Shown here in pieces: positions 7,429 to 14,082 of a stretch of 26,459 nucleotides of DNA. Both the position numbers and the translations under genes were made by a program. The notes beneath the pieces are model-generated. The model searched no databases and had not been told where the DNA came from. It worked only from the letters and a program-made list of their open reading frames with translations. Numbering within the stretch: position 1 is the first letter of the stretch; every line of letters begins with the position of its first letter. Source of the stretch: an uncultured Oscillibacter sp. (GTDB lineage: Bacteria; Bacillota; Clostridia; Oscillospirales; Oscillospiraceae); NCBI GenBank assembly GCA_900770295.1, contig CAAGJQ010000167.1, positions 1-26,459 on the forward strand, given 5' to 3'.

Positions 7429-7831
7429 GGGGGACCTCCTTTCCGTCGCAGGTCTGGCACAGCCCCGTCAGCACGGTCCGGCGGGGATCAATGCGGAAGT
7501 GGTGCTCCGCCTCCAGATGGGCGTACAGGCTCTGCAGGTGGGAGCAGTCCAGATGGACGATGCGGCCGCAGCCCTCGCACCGGAGGAGAAAGCAGCCGTG
7601 GTCCTCCGAGGGATGGGGGCAGTACTGATAGAGGGCACCCTCCTCGGTCTGAATCTTGTGGATGCGCCCGGCGGCCTCCAGCCGCTCCAGCTGGCGGTAG
7701 ATGGTGGCCAGGCCCACCGGACAGCCGGCGCGGCGCAGGTCCTCGGCTAGGTCCGCGGCGGTGAGGGCCTCCTCGGCCCGCTGCTCCAGACAGCGGAGGA
7801 CGGCCTGATGCTGTTTCGTGCTGTATGACAT
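7415..7831 (-). CDS. zur: Fur-family metalloregulator, probably Zur
   Basis: A 138-residue Fur-superfamily repressor. The N-terminal winged helix includes the DNA-reading helix with GLATIYRQLERLEAAG. The C-terminal dimer domain has HDHG-like metal ligands (PSEDHGCFLLRCEGCGRIVHLDC, HLEAEHHF) and two CxxC pairs (CEGC, CQTC) that form a structural zinc site. It is the first gene of an operon with a zinc-type ABC transporter, which favours Zur over Fur, although the operator resembles a Fur box. The ATG at 7831 follows GGAGG by six bases. Repression of its own operon is likely. Confidence 0.88.
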   Translation of the reverse strand: MSYSTKQHQAVLRCLEQRAEEALTAADLAEDLRRAGCPVGLATIYRQLERLEAAGRIHKIQTEEGALYQYCPHPSEDHGCFLLRCEGCGRIVHLDCSHLQSLYAHLEAEHHFRIDPRRTVLTGLCQTCDGKEVPHGVC

Positions 7832-7847
7832 GGAATGCCTCCAATTT

Positions 7848-7866
7848 GAAAATGAGAATCATTTTC
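7848..7866. promoter_or_regulatory. Fur/Zur operator
   Basis: Inverted repeat GAAAATGA-TTC-TCATTTTC with perfect 8-bp arms. It lies directly downstream of the zur -10 box, over the predicted transcription start, an arrangement that blocks polymerase when occupied. The sequence is closer to the classical Fur box than to the Bacillus Zur box. Confidence 0.8.
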
Positions 7867-7868
7867 GT

Positions 7869-7896
7869 ATTATAAACAACTCCGCAAAAAAGTCAA
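7869..7896 (-). promoter_or_regulatory. Promoter of zur-znuC-znuB
   Basis: On the minus strand TTGACT (7896-7891), a 16-base spacer and a perfect TATAAT (7874-7869). The operator at 7848-7866 abuts it. Confidence 0.8.
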
Positions 7897-7902
7897 GAGC
7901 GG

Positions 7903-7931
7903 TTGCAAAAAACAAAAAAGTGCGGTATCTT
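7903..7931 (+). promoter_or_regulatory. Promoter of the nucleotidyltransferase gene
   Basis: TTGCAA (7903-7908), a 17-base spacer and TATCTT (7926-7931). It is back-to-back with the zur promoter, with a few bases between the two -35 boxes. The leader would be about 55 nt. Confidence 0.5.
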
Positions 7932-7990
7932 AAAGACAACAGCATCCGTTGCGCAAGTGTGCGCAAGAACAAGAATTAGGAGAAGATCAC

Positions 7991-8908
7991 ATGAAAGTAT
8001 CTCTGGTCATCATGGCGGCGGGCCTGGGCTCCCGCTACGGCGGCAGTAAGCAGGTGGACGGCATCGGACCCCATCACGAGATTTTGATGGAGTATTCCAT
8101 TTACGACGCCCTGCGCGCGGGCTTCAACAAGGTCGTGTTCATCATCAAGCCCGAGATGGAGGAGATGATGCACCGGCTGTGCGGAGATTATCTGGCGAAA
8201 AAGACCGCCAGGGACGGCAGCCCTGTGGAGGTGGCCTACGCCTTCCAGGACTTTTCCTCCGTGCCGGACTTTTATACCATCCCGGCGGAGCGGACCAAGC
8301 CCTTCGGCACCGTCCACGCCCTGCTGTGCGCGGCGGACGTGGTCCACGAGCCCTGCTGCGTCATCAATGCCGACGACTACTACGGCATCGACGCCTACCA
8401 GACCATTTACAATGAACTGATCAAGCTGCCCGAGACGGGCAGGGCCACCATGGTGGGGTATCTGCTGAAGAACACCGCCAGCCTCCACGGCACGGTGTCC
8501 CGGGGCATCTGCACCGTGGCGGACGGCAAACTCAAGACCGTCCGGGAGGCCCTGAAGGTCCAGCTGTACGCCGACGGCACGCTGAAGGACCTGTCGGAGG
8601 ACCGGCCGCTGGACCCGGACACCGTGGTGTCCATGAACTTCTGGGGCTTTACGCCCTCCATCTTCCCGGAGCTGCGGACGTATTTTGAGAACTTCCTACG
8701 CAACGAAGCCGGGGAGAACATCAAGGCGGAGTGTCTGCTGCCGGTGATGGTGGACAGCCAGATGCAGGCCGGCAAGCTGGAGGTCTCCGTGCTGAAATCC
8801 GCCGACCGCTGGTTCGGCATGACCTACCAGCAGGACCGGGAGGTCGTGGCGGAGGAGCTGAAAAAGCTCCACGAGACCGGCGCCTATCCGGAGGACCTGC
8901 GGGTGTGA
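7991..8908 (+). CDS. Sugar-phosphate nucleotidyltransferase family protein
   Basis: A 305-residue cytosolic protein of the NTP-transferase family (sugar-1-phosphate + NTP giving NDP-sugar + PPi). The N-terminus has the nucleotide-binding loop AAGLGSRYGGSKQ (9-21) with the catalytic Arg, then KPFGTVHALLCAADVV and the metal-site motif NADDYYG (127-133). The C-terminal half (MNFWGFTPSIFPEL, DRWFGMTYQQDRE) is typical of a group of uncharacterised homologs, so the sugar is unknown. I use the ATG at 7991 because AGGAGA lies seven bases upstream; an ATG at 7949 has no site. It is monocistronic, between its own promoter and terminator. Confidence 0.85.
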   Translation: MKVSLVIMAAGLGSRYGGSKQVDGIGPHHEILMEYSIYDALRAGFNKVVFIIKPEMEEMMHRLCGDYLAKKTARDGSPVEVAYAFQDFSSVPDFYTIPAERTKPFGTVHALLCAADVVHEPCCVINADDYYGIDAYQTIYNELIKLPETGRATMVGYLLKNTASLHGTVSRGICTVADGKLKTVREALKVQLYADGTLKDLSEDRPLDPDTVVSMNFWGFTPSIFPELRTYFENFLRNEAGENIKAECLLPVMVDSQMQAGKLEVSVLKSADRWFGMTYQQDREVVAEELKKLHETGAYPEDLRV

Positions 8909-8931
8909 CGGCGGGACAAGCAATCCAATCC

Positions 8932-8968
8932 AACAGTGCGCACGGCTGCTGCCGTGCGCACTGTTTTT
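8932..8968 (+). terminator. Intrinsic terminator of the nucleotidyltransferase gene
   Basis: A 15-bp perfect stem (8932-8946 with 8951-8965, AACAGTGCGCACGGC on the left arm), loop TGCT, ending in five T (8964-8968). Confidence 0.9.
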
Positions 8969-9089
8969 GCCGGAATAGGCGGGCGATTTTCCGCATATGG
9001 ATGGATGCCCGAAAACACTTGTGCAATTTGAAAAAATTTGTCACCAAATTTTTAACAAATTGTTTCGACTTTTTTCGCCTGATTCCGTC

Positions 9090-9095
9090 TATAAT
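9090..9095 (+). promoter_or_regulatory. -10 box upstream of the SGNH hydrolase gene
   Basis: Perfect TATAAT, 38 bp before the start codon. No good -35 at standard spacing; TTCGAC at 9064-9069 is 20 bases away. The preceding ~80 bp are unusually AT-rich for this genome. Confidence 0.45.
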
Positions 9096-9133
9096 AGTAG
9101 CAGAGAACACAGCGGCCGGAGGAGCGAGCACAG

Positions 9134-10081
9134 ATGGCGGGAAAGAGAGAACAACCGAAGAAGAGAACACGGCTGCCGGGCGTTCTGGCCATCGTGGCCG
9201 TGCTGGCGGCGCTGCTGGCGGCGTCGGGACCGGCGGGCGTGGCGGCAGACTCTCCGGTGGAGCGGATGATGGAACCCTGGAGCCGGACGGCTGAGACCGC
9301 GGAGCCGGCGGCAGACGCCCAGGCGGCGGACCCGCCGGAAGAAACTGAGCCGGAGACGGAATCCGTACCGGACGCGGAACCGGAGGAACCGGCGGCGCCC
9401 GTGTCCGTGGTGGTGCCGGAGAGCGGACCGGTGGCGGATACATATTTCGACGACGTGGTGTTCCTGGGAGACTCCCGGACCGAGGGCTTCTCCCTGTACA
9501 GCGGCCTGGAGACGGGCAGCTATTACTACGCGGTGGGCGCCACGGTGGAGTCCGTGTTCAGCAAAAAGGTCTGGGAGACCCCGGCGGGCAAGGTGACGCT
9601 GCTGGACGCCGTGGCGGAGGAGGACTGCGGCAAGATCTACGTGATGCTGGGCGTCAATGAGCTGGGCTGGTCCAAGGTGGAGACCTTCCGGGACCAGTAC
9701 GCCAAGGTCATCGACCGCCTCCGGGAGGACCACCCCGACGCGGAGGTGGTGCTCCAGTCCCTGCTGCCGGTCAGCGCCAAGCAGGACGAGAAGGGCAGCT
9801 ACGTCAACAACGACCGCATCCGGGTCTACAACGAGGCCCTGCTGGAGCTGGCGGAGGAGAAGGACTGCCCCTATCTCAACGTGGCGGAGGCCGTCGCGGA
9901 TGAGACCGGCTGCCTGCGGGAGGACTGGAACTTCGACGGCGTGCATCTGAACGTGAAGGGCTGCCAGGCGTGGCTGGAGTACCTGCGGACCCACCCGGTG
10001 GGCGAGGTGCCGGAGACGGCGGAGCCCGCCGGGGAAGCGGAGATCGCGGAGACCGTGGAGACCACGGAGGAAGCGGAGTAG
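9134..10081 (+). CDS. Exported SGNH/GDSL-type hydrolase
   Basis: A 315-residue protein with a basic N-terminus and a hydrophobic segment (about 14-38, LPGVLAIVAVLAALLAA), either a signal peptide with possible cleavage after GVAA or an anchor. A Pro/Glu/Ala-rich linker (about 45-100) follows. The SGNH domain has block I FLGDSRTEG (nucleophile Ser114), block III VMLGVNELG (oxyanion Asn) and block V WNFDGVHLN with Asp and His of the triad. Such enzymes act as esterases or deacetylases on cell-wall glycans or lipids; the substrate is unknown. The C-terminus is again acidic. GGAGGAG lies upstream of the ATG with about nine bases between. It converges with the DUF4153-like gene. Confidence 0.88.
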   Translation: MAGKREQPKKRTRLPGVLAIVAVLAALLAASGPAGVAADSPVERMMEPWSRTAETAEPAADAQAADPPEETEPETESVPDAEPEEPAAPVSVVVPESGPVADTYFDDVVFLGDSRTEGFSLYSGLETGSYYYAVGATVESVFSKKVWETPAGKVTLLDAVAEEDCGKIYVMLGVNELGWSKVETFRDQYAKVIDRLREDHPDAEVVLQSLLPVSAKQDEKGSYVNNDRIRVYNEALLELAEEKDCPYLNVAEAVADETGCLREDWNFDGVHLNVKGCQAWLEYLRTHPVGEVPETAEPAGEAEIAETVETTEEAE

Positions 10082-10090
10082 AAGAAAACA

Positions 10091-10120
10091 AAAAGGAGCT
10101 GCGGCGGCAGCTCCTTTTTT
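10091..10120. terminator. Bidirectional terminator between convergent genes
   Basis: A 12-bp stem AAAAGGAGCTGC / GCAGCTCCTTTT (10091-10102, 10107-10118) with loop GGCG. It has six T on the plus side and an A-run on the left that becomes a T-run on the minus strand. It serves both the hydrolase gene and the membrane-protein gene ending at 10149. Confidence 0.9.
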
Positions 10121-10148
10121 GCGCGCGTTCCGTGTTGCGGCGGGCCTC

Positions 10149-11669
10149 TCAGCCTGCCGCGAGACAGGCGGACAGGGACCAGGTGTGCCAGTCGGCGCAC
10201 TCCGTCCGGGCGGCCTCCCGCCGCTGTTCCAGAAGGTCTCCCAGCGTCTCGTCACGTCCCCACCAGTCGTCCTCCAGCGCGGCCAGGGACAGGCCGCTGT
10301 CCAGCCGCTCCAGTTGGGAGAGGGTGTCGTAGGACAGGGAGCAGGCCAGATAGTGGACACTGACAGTGGCGCTGTCCCCGTTCAGATACCGGTCCACCTG
10401 GTCCTTCGCCACCAGACCATCCACGGGGACGCAGTTGATGACCAGCCACCCGGCCAGGGCCAGGGGGAACGCCAGACGGCAGTAGGAGAAGTCGGGCCTG
10501 CGGATTTTCCACAGGGCCGCCAGCAGGAACAGGGCCATCATCACCATGCCCCAGCAGGTCATGCAGCGCTTGAAGCTGAGCCCGTAGACCGTCACGTACA
10601 GCGTCATCCGCCAGGCGGCGGAGGCCAGCAGCACCAGACTCTCCAGACACAGCAGGGCGGCCAGAAGCCGGAGGGCCGTCCAGGCCCGCCCCTCCTGTCG
10701 GGAGACCGTCAGGGCGGTCATGGTGACGGTGAGATTGACGGCGGTCACGCCCACCATCTGGAAAAAGCCGCTGCGGGCCCACTCGGCGTAGCTGATGCCC
10801 CGCTGGGCAAGGTACTCCGCGCCGCCGAAGAGCCCGGCGGACTGGACGGCCAGGAAGCACACGTACAGCAGGTCCAGCGATGCCAGCACCAGGACAAAGA
10901 CCAGACCGTCGGCGGTGCGCCTCGCCAGGCTGTCCCGCGGCGGTTTGGGATGGCGGAGACTGTACAGAAAGCCGAAGAGGAAGGGCGTCAGTACCAGCCC
11001 CCAGACCAGCTTTTGCAGGGCGGTGGTGAAGTGGGCCCGGAGAAAGGCCCGCAGGTCCTCCGTGACGGCGGCGAACAGCGCGTCGGCGGAGGCCAGCACC
11101 GGCACCAGCAGCGCCACCAGCAGCGCCGCGCCGAAACACCCCAGAACCACCGGCACCACCCGCCGGGAGACCCGGCTCTTTTCGCCGGGGGCCAGAGCGG
11201 CGGGGACGGCGCCCAGATGCCCGAACAGGCCCCGCAGAAGGAGCCAAAACCGCTCCCACAGCATGGCGGGCCGCCACCAGGGTAGCCGGACGCCGCCGGA
11301 GAGGGCCAGGGCGTGGACCGGCAGCAGCACCAGCAGGACCATCAGGTTCCAGAGCCGGAAGTACCAGTTGGAGCCCAGGGCCAGGGTGGCGGCCAGAAAC
11401 AGGTTGAACAGCAGCAGAGCGCGGTTGGAGCGGACCACCAGCGGTCCGGGGCCGGTGATGTACAGCACCAGGGCGTACCAGGTGAACACGGCGGCGGTCA
11501 GGCCGGCGGTGGGGCCGTGCCACAGCAGGGTGTCCGCCAGCAGCACACAGAACGCGGCGGTGAACAGCAGGAGCAGCCGGTCCTTGGGCAGGATTTCATA
11601 GGTTTTGACCGGATTTTGGGCAGGCTTCGCCGGCCCTCCCGCCGGCAGGGCATTTTCAGGATGGTTCAT
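10149..11669 (-). CDS. Large polytopic membrane protein, DUF4153/DUF4173-like
   Basis: A 506-residue protein with roughly ten to twelve hydrophobic segments (for example LLLLFTAAFCVLLADTLLW, LMVLLVLLPVHALAL, VVLGCFGAALLVALLVPV, LVFVLVLASLDLLYVCFL). The segment with YAEWARSGFFQM and GVTAVNL is characteristic of the DUF4153/DUF4173 group. The C-terminal ~90 residues are soluble and Glu/Arg/Trp-rich. Function is unknown; homologs often sit beside small Xre regulators, as here. The ATG at 11669 has AGGAGA seven bases upstream; an earlier ATG at 11714 has none. It is probably co-transcribed with the Xre gene 90 bp upstream. Confidence 0.8.
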   Translation of the reverse strand: MNHPENALPAGGPAKPAQNPVKTYEILPKDRLLLLFTAAFCVLLADTLLWHGPTAGLTAAVFTWYALVLYITGPGPLVVRSNRALLLFNLFLAATLALGSNWYFRLWNLMVLLVLLPVHALALSGGVRLPWWRPAMLWERFWLLLRGLFGHLGAVPAALAPGEKSRVSRRVVPVVLGCFGAALLVALLVPVLASADALFAAVTEDLRAFLRAHFTTALQKLVWGLVLTPFLFGFLYSLRHPKPPRDSLARRTADGLVFVLVLASLDLLYVCFLAVQSAGLFGGAEYLAQRGISYAEWARSGFFQMVGVTAVNLTVTMTALTVSRQEGRAWTALRLLAALLCLESLVLLASAAWRMTLYVTVYGLSFKRCMTCWGMVMMALFLLAALWKIRRPDFSYCRLAFPLALAGWLVINCVPVDGLVAKDQVDRYLNGDSATVSVHYLACSLSYDTLSQLERLDSGLSLAALEDDWWGRDETLGDLLEQRREAARTECADWHTWSLSACLAAG

Positions 11670-11759
11670 ATTCGATTCTCCTATCGTAGCTGTCCGTATA
11701 GCGGGGACAGCCATATTTCAAAAAGCGGTTTCAGGACTTCGGACAAAGCGGGGCGGGAT

Positions 11760-11978
11760 TTATTGTCCCTCCTCCGGGTCCGGCACGAATTCCAGAATGT
11801 CTCCCGGCTGGCAGTCCAGGGCGGCGCAGATGGCCTCCAGCGTGGAGAAGCGCACCGCCTTGGCCTTGTTGTTTTTTAAGATGGAGAGGTTGGCCAGGGT
11901 GATGTCCACCTTCTCCGACAGCTGGGAGAGGGTCATCTTCCGCTTCGCCATCATCACATCCAGATTGACTACGATCAT
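11760..11978 (-). CDS. Small Xre/YozG-type transcriptional regulator
   Basis: A 72-residue helix-turn-helix protein that is nearly all DNA-binding domain: RKMTLSQLSEKVDITLANLSILKNNKAKAVRFSTLEAICAALDCQPGDILEF is the full Cro/C1 fold. It resembles Bacillus YozG, which lies next to the DUF2975 protein YoaS. The ATG follows GAGGTG by five bases. A 30-nt palindrome (11998-12027) ends 20 bp before the start and could be its autoregulatory operator. It lies in a minus-strand series behind two DUF2975 genes. Confidence 0.9.
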   Translation of the reverse strand: MIVVNLDVMMAKRKMTLSQLSEKVDITLANLSILKNNKAKAVRFSTLEAICAALDCQPGDILEFVPDPEEGQ

Positions 11979-11997
11979 ACCGTCACCTCATACGATT

Positions 11998-12027
11998 CTC
12001 CCATTAAAATTGATATTTTAATGGGAG
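11998..12027. promoter_or_regulatory. 30-nt palindrome upstream of the Xre gene
   Basis: CTCCCATTAAAAT-TGAT-ATTTTAATGGGAG: 13-bp perfect arms and a 4-nt loop, immediately upstream of the Xre ribosome binding site. It may be an operator for the regulator or an RNA hairpin in the transcript. There is no T-run beyond it on the minus strand, so it does not look like a terminator. Confidence 0.6.
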
Positions 12028-12059
12028 CCGCCGCGCTTTGCGCGTCGGCGCGTCTCATA

Positions 12060-12121
12060 AGAATCCAACGCGCCGTTGGCGCTATAAAAATAAGACAATT
12101 GTCTTATTTTTCATGGATTCT
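12060..12121. repeat. Nested palindromic element between DUF2975 and Xre genes
   Basis: Outer inverted repeats AGAATCCA (12060-12067) and TGGATTCT (12114-12121) enclose two hairpins: GCGCC-GTT-GGCGC (12070-12082) and a 26-nt perfect AT-rich palindrome (12086-12111, half-site AAAAATAAGACAA). The layout resembles a small mobile element with terminal repeats or a multi-branched RNA. It begins five bases after the DUF2975 stop codon. Confidence 0.55.
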
Positions 12122-12125
12122 AGTA

Positions 12126-12692
12126 TCAAATCGTCAGGTCGTTCTCCTCCTTCATGGCCGTGGCCTGACCGAACAGGCCGGACATGAGGAGAAACAGCAG
12201 ACCCGCCATGGCAAACAGGGGGATGAACAGCGCGGTGTAGGACGCCAGCGCGGCGCCAGGGCCTTTCCACATGGCCGTGGACACGGTCCGGACCAGGGCG
12301 GCCCCGGCGATCAGGAAGGCGCAGACGGCGGCCCGCCTCAGGCTGACGGCGTTTTCGGCGGAAAACGGCTGGCCCCGGAGAAGGGTCCGCAGCACCCGCC
12401 GGCCCTGCCAGAGGATGACGGCGGCGCAGACGCCGGAGAACAGGAGAAACAGCGTCAGCATGACCGCGTAATCTCCGCAGCTCCACACAGATATCCAGGC
12501 CATAAGAAAGACGGCCAGCAGCCAGACGGGAGCGTCCGGCATTCCGGAGACGGCCAGCGTCTCCAGGGGCTCCGTTCCGTTCAGCAGCACCAGAGCGGGC
12601 ACCAGCGGGAGTATCAGCAGGTCGCAGACAAAGGCGATCAGCAGCAGGACGCGCAGGATTTTCGCGACGTTTTTCGGGATCATTTGCTTCAT
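12126..12692 (-). CDS. DUF2975 (YoaS-like) membrane protein, copy 2
   Basis: A 188-residue protein with four predicted membrane segments (near 12-38, 57-100, 123-142 and 153-178). The central loop has WQGRRVLRTLLRGQPFSAEN and the end is KEENDLTI, both hallmark positions of DUF2975. It is clearly paralogous to the gene just upstream (12704-13243), sharing LFLLFSG, RAAVCAFLIA and NDL[TI]I. The ATG at 12692 has AGGAGA seven bases upstream, just after the first gene's stop (11-bp gap). Function is unknown; the family is usually paired with YozG-type regulators, suggesting a membrane partner of the regulator. Confidence 0.85.
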   Translation of the reverse strand: MKQMIPKNVAKILRVLLLIAFVCDLLILPLVPALVLLNGTEPLETLAVSGMPDAPVWLLAVFLMAWISVWSCGDYAVMLTLFLLFSGVCAAVILWQGRRVLRTLLRGQPFSAENAVSLRRAAVCAFLIAGAALVRTVSTAMWKGPGAALASYTALFIPLFAMAGLLFLLMSGLFGQATAMKEENDLTI

Positions 12693-12703
12693 AAGGCGTT
12701 CTC

Positions 12704-13243
12704 CTAAATAATGAGGTCGTTTTCCGCCTTCAGCTCCGCCGCCTGCCGGAACAGGGCGGCCATCACCAGACACAGCAGCCCCGCGATGGAAAAGACGGCG
12801 ATGAAGAGGGCGTTGTAGGTCAGCAGGGGCCGGACGGAGCGGTAAAGACGGACGCTGACGATCACCCGCGCCAGCGCCGCGGCGGCGATCAGGAAGGCGC
12901 AGACGGCGGCGCGGTCCAGACTGGCGGCGTTCTCCGCGGAGAACGGCCTGCCCCGGAGGATGGTTTTCAGCACCCGGCGGGCCTGCCATAGGATGACAGC
13001 GGTGCAGATGCCGGAGAACAGCAGGAACAGGGTCAGAGCAGCCGGATAGGCGCCTCCCCAGACGGCGGCCCAGGCCAGCAGAAAACAGGGAATGTCAAAG
13101 CTGAACAGCATGAGCATCCGTGCCTGGGGAGATGCAAGGACCAGGCCGGGAACGATGAGAAGGGCAATCAGGTTGCAGATAAGCGCGATATTGACCAGAA
13201 CATTCAGAGCGCCGGCGATTTTCCGGATGGACGTGGGCTGCAT
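12704..13243 (-). CDS. DUF2975 (YoaS-like) membrane protein, copy 1
   Basis: A 179-residue protein with four predicted membrane segments and the DUF2975 signature WQARRVLKTILRGRPFSAEN in the middle. The C-terminus, KAENDLII, is nearly the same as in the paralog downstream. The two genes arose by tandem duplication followed by clear divergence in the N-terminal third. The start at 13243 follows GGAGG by eight bases. It is the first gene after the promoter at 13267-13295 and probably leads a four-gene unit (DUF2975, DUF2975, Xre, DUF4153-like). Confidence 0.85.
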   Translation of the reverse strand: MQPTSIRKIAGALNVLVNIALICNLIALLIVPGLVLASPQARMLMLFSFDIPCFLLAWAAVWGGAYPAALTLFLLFSGICTAVILWQARRVLKTILRGRPFSAENAASLDRAAVCAFLIAAAALARVIVSVRLYRSVRPLLTYNALFIAVFSIAGLLCLVMAALFRQAAELKAENDLII

Positions 13244-13266
13244 GGCAATCCCCTCCTTTTACCAGT

Positions 13267-13295
13267 ATCCTATCATGACCATTATTGAAAGTCAA
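13267..13295 (-). promoter_or_regulatory. Promoter of the DUF2975-Xre module
   Basis: On the minus strand TTGACT (13295-13290), a 17-base spacer and TAGGAT (13272-13267), in an AT-rich patch. The -35 lies within a repeated motif (13284-13317). Confidence 0.7.
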
Positions 13296-13317
13296 TGATT
13301 ATTTATTGAAATTCGAT
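13284..13317. promoter_or_regulatory. Two tandem ATTGA-N3-TC[AG]AT motifs over the -35
   Basis: ATTGA-AAG-TCAAT at 13284-13296 and ATTGA-AAT-TCGAT at 13305-13317. Each is a (near-)palindrome and they are 21 bp apart, two helical turns, on the same face of DNA. They overlap and precede the -35, a natural place for a repressor or activator, perhaps the Xre protein. Inference only. Confidence 0.45.
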
Positions 13318-13329
13318 AAATCTTACGTG

Positions 13330-13375
13330 AAAAACAGGAAAGCGGGCAACCCGTTGGGGCTGCCCGCTTTCCTGT
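13330..13375 (-). terminator. Strong orphan terminator hairpin
   Basis: A 15-bp perfect stem (13334-13348 with 13361-13375, left arm ACAGGAAAGCGGGCA) with a 12-nt loop that itself can pair CCC with GGG. On the minus strand the hairpin is followed by a T-run (13334-13330). No minus-strand gene ends here; the next gene to the right is marR on the plus strand. It would stop minus-strand transcripts entering the DUF2975 promoter region. Confidence 0.7.
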
Positions 13376-13563
13376 ATGATATAGAGAAAGGAGAGGGAAA
13401 ATGGTGTGTGTCAACTCAAACAACTCGTTTGATGTGTTCATCATACCGGGGAGGGGCGGGAAAGTCAACCGCTTTGGGAGAACCTTCACAATTTGTTTAC
13501 AGAACCCTGGATTTTCAGGATTTTCGTTCATAAAATGTTCAAAAAATACCGTGATTCTGCATA
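13376..13563. other. Gap before the marR promoter, no assigned gene
   Basis: AT-richer than its surroundings. A 67-codon frame at 13401-13604 on the plus strand follows AAAGGAG, but it runs through the marR promoter and first operator, and its composition is not gene-like. A minus-strand frame across 13292-13531 has no ribosome binding site and contains the orphan terminator. I call neither. Confidence 0.5.
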
Positions 13564-13592
13564 TTGACGCCCAGGTGACAATGTGTTACCAT
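13564..13592 (+). promoter_or_regulatory. Promoter of the marR-ABC exporter operon
   Basis: TTGACG (13564-13569), a 17-base spacer and TACCAT (13587-13592). Two MarR-type palindromes begin at the next base, so repressor binding would cover the transcription start. Confidence 0.7.
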
Positions 13593-13619
13593 TTAGCATG
13601 CTAATTTTTAGCACGCTAA
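13593..13619. promoter_or_regulatory. Twin MarR operators
   Basis: TTAGCATGCTAA (13593-13604, perfect) and TTAGCACGCTAA (13608-13619, one central mismatch pair), 15 bp centre to centre. They lie between the -10 box and the ribosome binding site of the MarR gene. Confidence 0.85.
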
Positions 13620-13644
13620 ATATTTAAAAAGGAGGAACACGCCC

Positions 13645-14082
13645 ATGGAGCATCCAAGCGCACTGGGCCCCATGCTGGGACGCTGCGCCCATCTGGCGCG
13701 GGCGCGGATGGACGCGCGGCTGACCGGCAGCGGCATCACGCCGGCGCAGACCCACGCGCTGATGTATCTGCACTGCCACGGCGGGCAGGCGCCCCAGTGT
13801 GAGCTGACGGCGTTTCTGCGGGTAAAGCCCTCCACCGCCAACGGTATTCTGGACCGGATGGAGGAAAAGGGCCTTGTGACCCGCTCCGTCAGCGGCACCG
13901 ACGCCCGGCGGCGGCTCATCACCCTGACGGAAAAGGGCGCGGAGCAGCAGGATCGGTTCCGCCGGGTCTATCTGGACACGGAGGCTGTTGTACTGAGAGG
14001 GTTTTCTCCGGAGGAGAGCCGCCAGCTCCGCGCCATGCTGGAGCGGGTCATTCAAAATCTCGAGGAGGATCGAACGGTATGA
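13645..14082 (+). CDS. MarR-family transcriptional regulator
   Basis: A 145-residue winged-helix repressor. The recognition region is LTAFLRVKPSTANGILDRMEEKGLVTRSVSGTDARRRLITLTEKG; the D-x-R-R-R wing is the family hallmark. Flanking helices form the dimer interface. GGAGG lies nine bases before the ATG. Its stop overlaps the next start (ATGA at 14079), so it is co-translated with the ABC exporter. The twin palindromes in its promoter make ligand-relieved autorepression of a drug or lipid exporter the likely logic; the ligand is unknown. Confidence 0.93.
   Translation: MEHPSALGPMLGRCAHLARARMDARLTGSGITPAQTHALMYLHCHGGQAPQCELTAFLRVKPSTANGILDRMEEKGLVTRSVSGTDARRRLITLTEKGAEQQDRFRRVYLDTEAVVLRGFSPEESRQLRAMLERVIQNLEEDRTV

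Noticed and set aside
12082..12114. Ten-codon minus-strand frame MKNKTIVLFL before the Xre gene
   Set aside because: It lies wholly in the AT-rich 26-nt palindrome and has no ribosome binding site; probably a by-product of the repeat.
13401..13604. 67-codon plus-strand frame after AAAGGAG upstream of marR
   Set aside because: It overlaps the marR promoter and first operator, has no recognisable features, and its coding composition is poor; a real small protein cannot be fully excluded.
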